From JAVBRU01 sp031547595 (lineage in GTDB: Bacteria > Bacillota > Clostridia > Christensenellales > Aristaeellaceae), in the NCBI GenBank assembly GCA_031547595.1, contig JAVBRU010000094.1, positions 1 to 27,065 of the forward strand: a DNA stretch of 27,065 bases, written 5' to 3'. The notes under the pieces were generated by a model. It ran no database searches, had not been told where the DNA came from, and saw only the letters and a list, made by a program, of their open reading frames with translations. Below are positions 1 through 9,671 of the stretch, in pieces. A program made the translations under genes and the position numbers. How positions within the stretch are numbered: the first letter of the stretch is position 1; every line of letters starts with the position of its first letter.

Positions 1-1
1 T

Positions 2-151
2 CCCGGCGAAATGCCGCTGGAGTATGTGCAGGTGGCTTACCGGGACGGCACAGAGCGCGCCGTGACCGATTATCTGGCCTGTATGACGGACCGCTATGCC
101 ATGCGCACGTATCAACACTTGTTCCTGCCCTCCAGTTTTCCGGTTCTTTGA
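2..151 (+). CDS. dgt: dGTP triphosphohydrolase, C-terminal fragment
   Basis: The open frame from the left edge to the TGA at 149-151 encodes the last 49 residues of a protein whose N-terminus lies outside the window. The readable stretch contains VTDYLACMTDRYA, which matches the C-terminal signature of deoxyguanosinetriphosphate triphosphohydrolases (HD superfamily enzymes that cleave dGTP to deoxyguanosine and triphosphate). The HD metal-binding residues are not in view. In many Clostridia dgt lies immediately upstream of dnaG, as here, which supports the call. The gap to dnaG is 78 bases and may hold a promoter. Confidence 0.82.
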   Translation, partial: PGEMPLEYVQVAYRDGTERAVTDYLACMTDRYAMRTYQHLFLPSSFPVL

Positions 152-176
152 CGCGAAAAATGCAAAATATTATCTT
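148..176 (+). promoter_or_regulatory. candidate promoter for dnaG-rpoD
   Basis: A TTGACG box (148-153), overlapping the dgt stop codon, is followed after 17 bases by TATCTT (171-176). This is a passable sigma-A arrangement, with a good -35 and a weak -10. It would start transcription near 183, ahead of the dnaG start. It is inferred from sequence similarity only; read-through from dgt is equally possible. Confidence 0.4.
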
Positions 177-229
177 TTTTGCAGGAGTTATCGCATTGTT
201 GGCGAAAGAATAGGACGGGTGAGCAATTC

Positions 230-2007
230 ATGGCAGGAAGAATTCCGTCCACATGGATGGACGAGCTGTACGCGCGTGCGGATATTGTGCAGGTTGTGTC
301 GCAATATGTGACGCTCAAGCGCGACGGCCAGCGGTATTGGGGGCGCTGCCCCTTTCACAACGAGAAGACGCCCTCATTTTCGGTCACGCCGGATGTGAAC
401 CTCTATTATTGCTTTGGCTGCAAGGCCGGGGGCAATGTGGTGCAGTTCGTGATGGAGATGGAGCGGCTGACATTCCCAGAGGCTGCGCGGATGCTGGGCG
501 ACAGGCTGCATATGGCGCCGCCGGATGTAGACGAGGATGAGGGCTATCAGCAGCGCCAATCGCAAAAGGAAGTGCTGTTTAAGGCCAACAAGATGGCCGC
601 GCAGTATTACCACAGCCAATTGTGGACGGCGGCTGGCAAGCCTGTGCTGGACTATTGGTACCGGCGCGGGCTGGATGATGCCACGATACGCAAGTTTGGC
701 CTGGGCGCGTCGCTTGAGACCTGGGATGATCTGACCCAGCATTTGATGAAGGAGGGCTTCACAGAAGACCAACTGCGCCTGGCGGGGCTGACGGTGGTCA
801 AGGGCGATCACCGGTATGATATGTTCCGCGGAAGGGCGATGTTTCCCATCATCAACCTGCAAGGCGAAGTGCTGGGGTTTGGCGGGCGCGCCATGGGCGA
901 TCAGATGCCCAAATACCTCAACACGGCCGATACCCCGGTGTTCAACAAGCGCCTGGGGGTATACGCGATCAACCTGCTCAAAAAGATCCGGAATCTGCCA
1001 CGCATTATTTTGGTGGAAGGGTATATGGATGTAGTGGCGTTAACGCAGGCTGGGGTGGAGGGTGTGGTGGCAACGCTAGGCACATCGCTGACGCCGGAGC
1101 AGGCGCGGCTGCTCAAGCGTTTTGCGCCGGTAGTGGATGTGGCGTATGACGGCGACAGCGCCGGGCAGCATGCCATTGAGCGCGCGCTCACGATTTTTGA
1201 GCAAGAGCAGATCCCTGCGCGGGTGCTGGTGTTTCCCGATAAGCTGGACCCTGACGAGTATGTGCGTCAGCGCGGCATGGACGCTTTCCGGCAGCTTCGG
1301 CCCATGAGTGCGGTATCCTATCAGATGCTGCGTTTTCGGGAAAATATTGATCTTTCCACCCAGGATGGGCGCACGGAATATGCCAAGCAATGTGCCGTGC
1401 TGCTGGCCAAAGTGCGCGAGCCTGTGGAGCTTGAGAATTACTTGGAGGCTCTGACGGTGCAAACGGGCTTTTCCCGCGAGGTACTGCTGGCGCAAATGGG
1501 CATCAATAACCCCGCGCCAAGGGATAATATCCCACGAAAACGGGAAAGCTCATTTGCAAAGCGCCTGGAAGTTTCCGAGGATTTGCGCGCAGAACAGACG
1601 CTGCTTTCCCTGATGGCCTATGCCGGCCTGGCCAAAGATATTGTGAAGGCTGACGAGTTTACCGATCCCATCTTCCGCTCCCTGGCGGAGGGGCTGCTGA
1701 GGGGCGAAAGTCCGTCAGCGCTGATCGCCGCTGCCGAGGATGAACAGACCCGTGCTGTGTGCGGCCAGGTGTTTACACTGCTGACCCAAGAAGAACGCGA
1801 AAATGCTACGGTGATTGCCGAGGATTGCCTTCGTGTGATGAAGATGAGCCGCTTGAAGCAGCAGCTTGACACCATGACCGACCGTATGAAGAACGCGCAG
1901 GACGCCAACGAACGCGCCGCCGCTTTGCAAGAGGTCATGACCTTATCCAAAGAGCTAACACGTATGAAAGCGGCCGGAGTGCCGAGGACCAGAGAGGAGT
2001 GGAGTCA

Positions 2008-2011
<4 letters not shown>
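230..2011 (+). CDS. dnaG: DNA primase DnaG
   Basis: DnaG synthesises RNA primers for the replication fork together with the replicative helicase. The 593-residue product has the usual order and length. The N-terminal CHC2-type zinc-binding domain has C40, H43, C61 and C64 (CPFH...CFGC). It is followed by the RNA polymerase/TOPRIM core with VEGYMD (catalytic Glu263) and the acidic YDGDSAG motif (D307, D309), then a C-terminal helicase-interaction region with weaker similarity. I chose the ATG at 230 because it begins the typical MAGRIP N-terminus and follows an AGGACGGG-like site. The in-frame TTG at 179 would add 17 unusual residues. The TGA at 2009-2011 overlaps the rpoD start, so the two are likely translationally coupled. 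Confidence 0.97.
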
Positions 2012-3089
<1,078 letters not shown>

Positions 3090-3090
<1 letters not shown>

Positions 3091-3758
3091 TGCAACAACC
3101 CACACTGGATGCAAGATTGGCCGCCGTGGCGGCGCTGTTCCCTCCCTGCGACGCAGGGGCGGACATCGGCGCCGATCATGGGCGGCTTTCCTGCACCCTG
3201 CTTTCGTCCGGGCGCTGCCAGCGGATGCAGATCACGGATATCAGCAGCCTGTCCTTGGAGAAGGCGCGGCGGAGCATCGCGCTTTGCGGGCTTGACAAGC
3301 GTGCGGATTTTCGCGTGGGGGATGGGCTGAAGGCGCTTAATCCGCCCGTTCAGTGCATTGCCATATGCGGCATGGGCGGGCAAACGGTGGCGGATATTTT
3401 GCTGGCCGCGCCGCAAAACCTGCAGGGCGCGGCGCTGGTATTGTCCCCGCAAACGGAGAATCACCTGGTGCGCGATGCCGTGATGCGCATTGGCTATCAT
3501 TTTACGCACGAACAGGTGGTGCTATCGGCCAGGCGCTATTATCTGATCCTCAAGGCCGAGCCGGGGGCCATCCAGTATACCGATAAAGAGCTTCGGATGG
3601 GGCCGTGCCTGATGCAGGAAAATGGCGATCTGTATTATGAATATCTGCAGCACCGTGACCGCTGTCTGCGCGTGATGCAGGATGCTGGCACAGCTGTGCT
3701 CAAACAATATGTGCAGGAGGAAATAGACCGTGTCTCAGCCAACCGTGCAATTCTTTGA
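3090..3758 (+). CDS. trmK: tRNA (adenine(22)-N1)-methyltransferase TrmK
   Basis: TrmK (B. subtilis YqfN) methylates A22 of bacterial tRNAs using S-adenosylmethionine. The 222-residue protein has a class I methyltransferase fold: the SAM loop GADIGADHGRLS near residues 23-34, then VLSPQTENHLVRD and a YYLILKAEPG strand typical of the family. The ATG shares its A with the last base of the rpoD stop (TGATG), so translation is likely coupled. The 3' end overlaps the next gene by 29 bases. In B. subtilis the homologous genes also follow sigA, so context agrees with the sequence call. Confidence 0.93.
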
Positions 3759-4497
3759 TGAAATTATTCGTACTTATGCCCCTGTGGAAACCGCCGAGGG
3801 TTTCGACAATGTGGGCATTCTGCTGGGCAAAAAGGACGCCGCCGTCACCGATGTGCTGGTGGCGCTGGATGTGACGCCGGAGGTGGTGGCGGAAGCCCAA
3901 GAGCTTGGCGCGCAGCTCATTATCTCGCATCATCCGTTGTTTTTCCATGCCCGTAAAAACCTCACCGAGGACGACCCAGAAGGGCAGATCGCCTGCGCGA
4001 TGATCCGCAATCATATGGCGCTGATTGCCGCGCATACCAATTGGGACCATACGGCGCTCAGCGGTAGTGCGTGTATGGCGCGGCTCCTCGGCCTTCAAAA
4101 TATCCGCCAGGAGGATTATCTGTTTATTGGCGAACTGTCCCAGGCGCAAAGCGCCGCAGAACTTCAAAAAGCGGTATCGGATGCGCTGGATACCGACGTT
4201 CGCGCTTATGGCAATGGCAAAACGCTGATCCGTACGGTGGCAGTGGCGGGTGGCGCATATGATGAAGGCGCGCCTTTGGCCTTGGCGGCGGGCGCGCAGG
4301 CGCTGATCACAGGCGAAGTGCGCCATCACAACGCGCTGTGGGCGGCGATGAGCGATTTTGTGCTGCTGGATGCCGGGCACTATGCCACCGAAGTCATTTT
4401 GGTGCCGGAGCTGGTTGCATATTTACAAAAGTGCGCAGATGATGTACAATATAAGGTGCGTATTCAAGCGTCAAAGGTGAAGCCTTTCGCTGTATGA
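3730..4497 (+). CDS. yqfO: Nif3-like dinuclear metal centre protein (YqfO/YbgI family)
   Basis: Members of this family form toroidal hexamers with a two-metal site. The biochemical role is not settled; some homologues bind GTP cyclohydrolase I. The 255-residue product shows the family's N-terminal EGFDNVGILLG, the metal-ligand stretch ISHHPLFFH and the C-terminal GHYATE metal ligands. Many Bacillota versions are about 370 residues because they carry a PII/CutA-like insert. This one is the short form, like E. coli YbgI. The start is the GTG at 3730, inside the trmK 3' end, preceded by AGGAGGAAA (3716-3724). Confidence 0.9.
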   Translation: MSQPTVQFFDEIIRTYAPVETAEGFDNVGILLGKKDAAVTDVLVALDVTPEVVAEAQELGAQLIISHHPLFFHARKNLTEDDPEGQIACAMIRNHMALIAAHTNWDHTALSGSACMARLLGLQNIRQEDYLFIGELSQAQSAAELQKAVSDALDTDVRAYGNGKTLIRTVAVAGGAYDEGAPLALAAGAQALITGEVRHHNALWAAMSDFVLLDAGHYATEVILVPELVAYLQKCADDVQYKVRIQASKVKPFAV

Positions 4498-4573
4498 AGC
4501 AAATGCGCCACGAAATACTGTATTTTGCGCGTGCTGCCTTTTGGTTTTCGCGCGTATAAAGGGGGATTCTTGC

Positions 4574-5281
4574 ATGGATCAATATCAATTGCTGTGGAAT
4601 TATCAACAGGCCGATGTGGAAGTGGACAAAATGGAGAACGCGATGCGCCGCTCGCCCACCCGCATCAAACTGCAGCGTACGATTGATAGCCTGAAGGAGC
4701 AGCAGGCTGCCATCCGCCGGATTGAGGACGAGGTGAGTGTGATGTCCGACCGGCTGGAAGCACTGAAGGACGCTGTGTCCCGCACGGAGGATCAGCTGAA
4801 AACGCTGCAGAGCAAAATGGAGAACGAGCCTGCTGTCGCCAGCGAGGAAGCACAGCAGTTTATCGCAGATGTGAAGCGCATGCTTAGCAACCTGAACTCT
4901 TACGAGCAGGAGATCAAGCACATCCGCAAGGACGCGAGCGACCGCGAGCGCCAGCAGCACGATGTCAAAATCCGTGCCGCCAAGTTCAAGGCCGAATATG
5001 ATAAGCTGCGCGAAGCGTTTGACGCCGAGAATAAAGTGCAGGCTGCGGAGCTGGAAAAGGTGCGTGCGGCGGCGGCAGAAAAAGCTGCCGAGATTGCGCC
5101 GGAATATATGGAGCGATATAAAAACATCAAGCAGCACAGCGTCCCGCCGCTGGCGCGGCTGGTGGGCGATCAATGCGGCGGGTGCAATATGTCCATGCCC
5201 TCCGTGGTGGCCAGGAACATCAAGGCTGGCAAGCCCGTGGAATGCGAAACCTGCGGCCGCCTGATTGTCAACCTGCAATAA
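4574..5281 (+). CDS. coiled-coil zinc-ribbon protein (C4-type)
   Basis: The 235-residue protein starts MDQYQLLWNYQQADVEVDKM, continues as a long, highly charged coiled coil over about residues 15-180, and ends in a zinc ribbon with two CxxC pairs (CGGC and CETC). This matches the conserved bacterial family often annotated 'zf-RING_7/C4-type zinc ribbon domain-containing protein', commonly found next to nif3/yqfO. Its function is not known to me. The ATG at 4574 is chosen because it follows AAAGGGGG (4558-4565); an upstream in-frame start at 4541 would add 11 residues and lacks a better site. The 76-base gap after yqfO shows no convincing promoter or terminator. Confidence 0.85.
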   Translation: MDQYQLLWNYQQADVEVDKMENAMRRSPTRIKLQRTIDSLKEQQAAIRRIEDEVSVMSDRLEALKDAVSRTEDQLKTLQSKMENEPAVASEEAQQFIADVKRMLSNLNSYEQEIKHIRKDASDRERQQHDVKIRAAKFKAEYDKLREAFDAENKVQAAELEKVRAAAAEKAAEIAPEYMERYKNIKQHSVPPLARLVGDQCGGCNMSMPSVVARNIKAGKPVECETCGRLIVNLQ

Positions 5282-5282
5282 C

Positions 5283-6011
5283 ATGCTGAATATCAATATT
5301 CTCACCATATTTCCCCAGATGTTTGACAGCGTGATGAGCGCCAGCATCCTGGGGCGTGCGCAGGAAAATGGCCTGATATCCGTCAAAGCAACGGATATCC
5401 GGCCATATTCATCGTCTAAGCATAAAAATACCGATGATTACCCCTTTGGCGGAGGCGCGGGCATGCTGATGACGCCGCAGCCCATTGCAGACGCGATGAA
5501 GGATGCGATGGGGGAGGTGCCCTTTGCCGGGAAGCGCGTGTATATGAGCCCGCGCGGCGTGCCCCTCACCCAGCGGCTGGCTGAAGCGCTGGCAATGGAG
5601 GAAAACCTCATCATACTGTGCGGACATTATGAGGGCGTGGATCAACGGGTGCTGGACAAGTATATTGATTTGGAAGTTTCCGTGGGCGATTATGTGCTGA
5701 CGGGCGGCGAGGTGGCTGCGTGGGTGCTCACGGACTGCGTGGCGCGGCTGGTGCCGGGGGTGCTGGGCAGTCAAGACAGCGCGGGGGACGAAAGCTTCTC
5801 TGTCGCCGGGCTGCTGGAATATCCGCAGTATACCCGGCCTCGGGACTTTGAGGGCATGACGGTGCCAGAGGTACTGCTAAGCGGTGATCATGCCAAGATT
5901 GCCGCATGGCGGCGGGAGCAGGCGTTGCTTGTGACTGCGCAGCGGCGGCCGGATATGCTGGAGAAGGCGAATTTGACGGAGAAGGAAAAGGCTTTTCTGG
6001 CACGACAATAA
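5283..6011 (+). CDS. trmD: tRNA (guanine(37)-N1)-methyltransferase TrmD
   Basis: TrmD makes m1G37 next to the anticodon of Leu, Pro and Arg tRNAs and prevents +1 frameshifting. It is a SPOUT enzyme with a trefoil-knot SAM site. The 242-residue product has the family N-terminus (LNINILTIFPQMFDSV), DDYPFGGGAGML, the knot motifs LCGHYEGVDQRV and VGDYVLTGGE, and the catalytic-domain sequence LLEYPQYTRP. The ATG at 5283 lies one base after the preceding stop, with no clear ribosome binding site, so translation may depend on coupling. In most bacteria trmD sits with rpsP, rimM and rplS. None of those is here and the gene is followed at once by a terminator. Confidence 0.96.
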   Translation: MLNINILTIFPQMFDSVMSASILGRAQENGLISVKATDIRPYSSSKHKNTDDYPFGGGAGMLMTPQPIADAMKDAMGEVPFAGKRVYMSPRGVPLTQRLAEALAMEENLIILCGHYEGVDQRVLDKYIDLEVSVGDYVLTGGEVAAWVLTDCVARLVPGVLGSQDSAGDESFSVAGLLEYPQYTRPRDFEGMTVPEVLLSGDHAKIAAWRREQALLVTAQRRPDMLEKANLTEKEKAFLARQ

Positions 6012-6014
6012 ATG

Positions 6015-6043
6015 AAGCGCTTGCGGGTCGCAGGCGCTTTTCT
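6015..6043 (+). terminator. intrinsic terminator after trmD
   Basis: An 11-bp stem (6015-6025 with 6029-6039, one T-G wobble) closes a GGT loop and is followed by a short T run. It starts 3 bases after the trmD stop and closes the dnaG-to-trmD transcription unit. Confidence 0.85.
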
Positions 6044-6097
6044 AATAGAGGAAATGATTAGATATTGTAAAAATCTAAAAAATGGATGTCATTAACA

Positions 6098-6126
6098 TTG
6101 ATTTTTGATTTACACAGGCGTAAACT
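6098..6126 (+). promoter_or_regulatory. candidate promoter for the small lipoprotein gene
   Basis: TTGATT (6098-6103) and TAAACT (6121-6126) are separated by 17 bases in an A+T-rich stretch just after a terminator. Four of six positions match the consensus in each box. A purine-rich ribosome binding site (AGGAAAGGA, 6154-6162) lies downstream, ahead of the ATG at 6176. Confidence 0.5.
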
Positions 6127-6175
6127 AAAACAGGTTCCCAAAATCTTGTGATTAGGAAAGGACTAAGAAATTACC

Positions 6176-6586
6176 ATGAAAAAGTCGTTCTCGATCCTCT
6201 TGCTGGCCTTGTGTGCGATGCTGATCTGTGGTGGCTGCTCTACCCAAACACCCCCGGCAAACGACGCGACCCCTGACGCTGCGGCACGGGAAGACATTAC
6301 TGAATGGCCTGTCAATACATATACCGATGCCATCATCAAGCCCGAGGTGGGGACACCTGCCTATGTGATTACGGATGAGACGGCAGGCTACTATGCGATA
6401 TTTGTCCAAGGCATAACGATGGAACAAGGGCAGCAGTACATTGACACCCTCAAGACAAATGGTTTTGCGGAGGTGGCCGGAGAAAGCAATGAAGTGGTAG
6501 TCGGCCAGCTTTTGCAAAAGGACAGTACCAAGGTGAGCATCAGTGTTTCGGCAGATACCCTGGGAATATACATTATGCTGAAGTAA
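6176..6586 (+). CDS. small putative lipoprotein, unknown function
   Basis: The 136-residue product begins with a basic MKKS and a hydrophobic segment ending LICGGC at Cys21, a lipobox-like sequence with an unusual Cys at -3. It is followed by a low-complexity T/P/A/D linker (about residues 22-42). The rest is a roughly 90-residue globular domain with alternating hydrophobic strands (YVITDETAGYYAIFVQGIT, then EQGQQYIDTLKTNGF). I do not recognise a named family with certainty. It stands alone between a terminator and the convergent phoR gene, with its own candidate promoter. Export and membrane anchoring on the outer face are inferred from the N-terminus only. Confidence 0.75.
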   Translation: MKKSFSILLLALCAMLICGGCSTQTPPANDATPDAAAREDITEWPVNTYTDAIIKPEVGTPAYVITDETAGYYAIFVQGITMEQGQQYIDTLKTNGFAEVAGESNEVVVGQLLQKDSTKVSISVSADTLGIYIMLK

Positions 6587-6625
6587 AATACGCAATAGCC
6601 GCCTAATAAAACATAAGGTGTGGGT

Positions 6626-6677
6626 GCAGGGTGGTCACCACCCTGCCGAGGGGTTTCAGGGGGCGAGTAGCCCCCTG
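6626..6677. repeat. pair of GC-rich palindromes at the 3' end of phoR
   Basis: Two perfect hairpin-forming palindromes lie 10 bases apart: GCAGGGTGG (6626-6634) with CCACCCTGC (6638-6646), and CAGGGGGC (6657-6664) with GCCCCCTG (6670-6677). The second contains the last codons and the stop of phoR. Neither is followed directly by a T run on either strand, so they are not classic terminators. They resemble dispersed REP-like repeats, but copy number cannot be judged from one window. Confidence 0.6.
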
Positions 6678-8320
6678 CGTTCCTTCCCCGTGTCCCCCAG
6701 TGGGAGCGTGACTTGAATGCACGTTCCCGCATTTTTTTCGCTCTGTGCTTCCACCGTGCCGCCATACAATAGCGCGATATGCTTCACGATGGACAGCCCC
6801 AGCCCGGTGCCGCCGGTTTTTTTGGAGCGGGATTTGTCTACGCGGTAGAAGCGCTCAAACACGCGCTCCAAATCCTCACGGGGGATGCCAATGCCGCTGT
6901 CCCGCACGGTAATGCCCACCTGCGTTTCGGACTCTGCCAGGGTGATGGTGACATTGCCCATCGGGCGGTTATACTTGATGCCGTTGTCCACGAGGTTATA
7001 GAGAAGCTCGTACAACAGGGTGGGCGCGCAGGGGTAGTGCACAGGGGCGGCATCCAGGATCAACTGAATATTGTTTTCGCAGGCTTTCTTTTGCAGAGCA
7101 TCGATTACGCTTGCGGCCACGGCGCGAAGCTCTATATCCTCCCTTGGCAAATCGGCCTTTTCATCCAGCCGCGACAGCATGATAATGTCCTCAATCAATG
7201 TGATCAGCCGCGCCGCTTCTTCCTTGATTTTGCCTACAAAGCGCGCAATATCGCCTTCCCTGGTCATGCCGCTGACGATCATTTCCGCATAGCCGGAGAT
7301 GTTGGTGAGCGGCGTTTTTAGTTCGTGCGATACATTGGCGGAGAACTCCTGGCGCATTTTTTCGGCGCGCGCTTTTTCGGTGATGTCCATAAACAGGATG
7401 ATTGCGCCGCTGTCTGTAACCGGGCTGAAGAATACTTGGTATACCTTGCCCTCGCGGTCGAAATATAGCTCGCTGTTTTGCCCATTCAGCGCCTCGCGCA
7501 CGCAGTTGATCAGCTCCATATCCCGGAAAAGCTCCAGGATGTTGCGCTTGCTCATATCCGTATCAACATCAAAGATGCCAAGTGCGCTTTTGTTGGCCGA
7601 CAGAATGACACCTTGCCTATCCACCAGGATCATGCCCTCGCGGGTATTGTCCATGATGGTGCTGATGGTATCGTTACGCTTTTTCAGCGTCAGCAGCTGA
7701 TCCTCAATATGCTCCCGCTGGTGCGAAATGGTGCGCATGAAGGGCACAAACTCGTCATAGGGCGCGGTGCTTTCATCCTCCGGATCGATGTGATTGATGG
7801 GGGCAATGATGCTGCGGGTCAAGCGGCCTGCCACAAAGTATCCTGCGAGCAGCACCAGCACTACGATCAGGCAGAACAGGGGCAGTGCACTTTTGAATAT
7901 GCTCACAATGCTGTCGATTGTCTTGCCCAGGCGCAAAATCGAACCGTCGGACAGTTTGACGGCGTAATAATAGGTTTCCTGGCCCAAGGTATCGGAGTAG
8001 CGGCGGCTTTTGCCTTGGCCTGTGGCCAGCGCTTCGATGATCTCCTCGCGGTCGGCATGGTTGTTCATCAGGGAAGCGTCCTGATCGTCGTCATACAAAA
8101 CCTTGCCGTCTGCGGCGACCAGCGTCACGCGCATATCGATCAGTGACAGGCTGTACACATCGGATACGGTGGTGTCCCGCAGCATGCGCGCACGCTCTCG
8201 CAGGTCGTCCTGCGCGTTGGTAGACAGCTGATGATAGAACGCCCAGCAAAGCAGCACCGCACAAAGCACCACGCACGCGGTGGTAAACAGCAGGAGGGAT
8301 TTGAGGATTTTATTTTTCAC
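6656..8320 (-). CDS. phoR: phosphate-regulon sensor histidine kinase PhoR
   Basis: This membrane sensor kinase is expected to autophosphorylate and pass phosphate to the response regulator encoded just upstream. The 554-residue protein has an N-terminal membrane segment (about 7-27), an extracellular sensor region of about 110 residues, a second membrane segment (about 145-168), a HAMP linker, a PAS domain (TIMDNTREGMILVDRQG), HisKA with SHELKTPL (phospho-acceptor His332), and HATPase_c with LVDNGIKYN, GIGIPREDLERVFERFYR and GGTGLGLSI. The GTG start overlaps the phoB stop by 3 bases and follows GGAGG. The last residues (RGLLAP) are encoded inside a palindromic repeat, so the C-terminal tail beyond the ATPase domain is probably acquired and non-essential. 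Linkage to pst supports PhoR over other kinases. Confidence 0.92.
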   Translation of the reverse strand: MKNKILKSLLLFTTACVVLCAVLLCWAFYHQLSTNAQDDLRERARMLRDTTVSDVYSLSLIDMRVTLVAADGKVLYDDDQDASLMNNHADREEIIEALATGQGKSRRYSDTLGQETYYYAVKLSDGSILRLGKTIDSIVSIFKSALPLFCLIVVLVLLAGYFVAGRLTRSIIAPINHIDPEDESTAPYDEFVPFMRTISHQREHIEDQLLTLKKRNDTISTIMDNTREGMILVDRQGVILSANKSALGIFDVDTDMSKRNILELFRDMELINCVREALNGQNSELYFDREGKVYQVFFSPVTDSGAIILFMDITEKARAEKMRQEFSANVSHELKTPLTNISGYAEMIVSGMTREGDIARFVGKIKEEAARLITLIEDIIMLSRLDEKADLPREDIELRAVAASVIDALQKKACENNIQLILDAAPVHYPCAPTLLYELLYNLVDNGIKYNRPMGNVTITLAESETQVGITVRDSGIGIPREDLERVFERFYRVDKSRSKKTGGTGLGLSIVKHIALLYGGTVEAQSEKNAGTCIQVTLPLGDTGKERRGLLAP

Positions 8321-9003
8321 GAATTTTCCTCCAGCTTATAACCAATGCCGCGCACCGTCTTGATGGCATTGCCGCAATCGCCCAGCTTTTGCCGCAGGGA
8401 GTTGATGTGCACATCGATGGTTCTGCTTTCGCCCTCATAATAAAAGCCCCACACCTGCTCCATCAGCTGATCGCGGCTGAGCACCATGCCCGCGCTTCGC
8501 ATCAAGTGGTGCAAAAGCTCGAACTCTTTGAGGGTGAGCACCACATCCTGCCCGTTTGCTGTGACACTGTGGCGTTTCAAATGGAGCACAATGCCGCCGG
8601 CGGCCAGCTCCTCGGCCTCGTCTTGCAGGCTCCCGCTGCGGCGAAGCACCGCTTTCACCCGGGATAACAGCTCCATGACTGAGAAAGGCTTGGTCATATA
8701 ATCGTCCGCGCCAAGGTCCAGCCCACGGATGCGGTCGTGCTCCGCGCCCTTGGCCGTCAGCATAATGATGGGCAGCTGGCGTGTTTTTTCGCTTTGGCGC
8801 AGTTTTTTGAGGATGCTCATGCCGTCCTCCTGCGGCAGCATGATGTCCAGCACCAACAGGGCCGGGCAAGTGCCGCCCCGCAGCGCCTGCCAAAGCCCGG
8901 AAGGCTCGGCAAAGCCGGACGGCTCAAAGCCCGAGGATTCCAGCGCATAGCATACCAGCTCCCGGATGTTGTCGTCATCCTCTACAATAAAAATCTTCTG
9001 CAC
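8317..9003 (-). CDS. phoB: phosphate-regulon response regulator PhoB/PhoP (OmpR family)
   Basis: This DNA-binding response regulator is the expected partner of the adjacent PhoR. The 228-residue product has an intact receiver: acidic pocket E8/D9/D10, phospho-acceptor D53 in LLVLDIMLP, the switch Thr in IIMLTAKG and Lys in YMTKPF. An OmpR-type winged helix follows (LTLKEFELLHHLM, then RTIDVHINSLRQKLG). The GTG at 9003 is preceded by TAAGGAGG with good spacing. The stop overlaps the phoR start. In phosphate limitation it would bind repeated Pho-box hexamers. Candidate sites lie upstream of pstS at 12998-13052. Confidence 0.92.
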   Translation of the reverse strand: MQKIFIVEDDDNIRELVCYALESSGFEPSGFAEPSGLWQALRGGTCPALLVLDIMLPQEDGMSILKKLRQSEKTRQLPIIMLTAKGAEHDRIRGLDLGADDYMTKPFSVMELLSRVKAVLRRSGSLQDEAEELAAGGIVLHLKRHSVTANGQDVVLTLKEFELLHHLMRSAGMVLSRDQLMEQVWGFYYEGESRTIDVHINSLRQKLGDCGNAIKTVRGIGYKLEENS

Positions 9004-9013
9004 GCGCGCCTCC

Positions 9014-9670
9014 TTATAGCACTTGCTTGTTTTTGTGCTTGCCGTTGATGGAAAAAATCACCCATTCGGCAATGTTGACGGCATGGTCGCCGATGCGCTC
9101 AAAATACTTGGCGATTTGCAGCAGATCAAATGCCTGCTCGCCATGGTCGGCATTCTCGTGCACCAGCAGGATCAGCTCTTTTTTCACGGTCTGGTAAATC
9201 TCGTCCACCACATCATCATAGGCGATCACGGCCTCGGCCAATTGCAGATCCTTTCGCACATAGGCGTCAATGCTTTCTGTGACCATCTTGATGGTGGCCT
9301 TCGCCATCAGGGGGATGTCTACCAGTTTTTTGATATATTCCGCCTTGGCCAGGTAGACACAAAGCTCCGATATATCGGCGGCCTGGTCGCCGATGCGCTC
9401 CATATCGGTGATCATCTTGAGCGCGGTGGAGATTTGGCGAAGATCGCGCGCCACAGGCTGCTGGTTCAGCAGCAGTTTCAGGCACAGGCTCTCAATCTCT
9501 TTTTCCTTGTCATCAATGCGGTCGTCCCCGGCAATGATGCTCTGCGCCAAGGCCACGTCCTGCTCCTGCAAGGCGGTGGCGGCCTTGGAGATGGCGTCTT
9601 CAATCAGTGCGCCCATCTCAATCAGGCTGTTATTCAGCTGTGCCAGCTGCTCATCAAAACGGCTCCGCAT
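9014..9670 (-). CDS. phoU: phosphate signalling complex protein PhoU
   Basis: PhoU links the Pst transporter to PhoR and damps Pho-regulon signalling when phosphate is plentiful; it acts at the inner face of the membrane. The 218-residue, mostly helical protein shows the two-repeat PhoU architecture with acidic metal-binding stretches (DDRIDDKEKEIE in the first repeat, AYDDVVDEIYQ in the second) and the conserved ADISELC and ERIGDHAVNIAEW segments. I chose the ATG at 9670, which lies 10 bases after GGGAGG. The in-frame TTG at 9679 is too close to that site and overlaps the pstB stop. The order pstB-phoU-phoB-phoR is consistent with one transcript. Confidence 0.95.
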   Translation of the reverse strand: MRSRFDEQLAQLNNSLIEMGALIEDAISKAATALQEQDVALAQSIIAGDDRIDDKEKEIESLCLKLLLNQQPVARDLRQISTALKMITDMERIGDQAADISELCVYLAKAEYIKKLVDIPLMAKATIKMVTESIDAYVRKDLQLAEAVIAYDDVVDEIYQTVKKELILLVHENADHGEQAFDLLQIAKYFERIGDHAVNIAEWVIFSINGKHKNKQVL

Positions 9671-9671
9671 T

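Noticed and set aside
161..183. TGCAAAA/TTTTGCA inverted repeat as a dgt terminator
   Set aside because: The stem is only 7 weak A/T-rich pairs and is followed by GGAG rather than a T run. The stretch is better explained as promoter and leader sequence.
4498..4573. Promoter or terminator in the yqfO to zinc-ribbon gap
   Set aside because: A TATAAA-like box exists at 4555-4560 but no -35 at acceptable spacing. The possible stem near 4506-4530 is interrupted and has no T run after it.
4394..5386. 330-residue open frame on the minus strand
   Set aside because: It lies opposite the zinc-ribbon gene, which has clear family sequence and a good start. The minus frame has low-complexity His/Leu/Gln composition typical of an antisense shadow.
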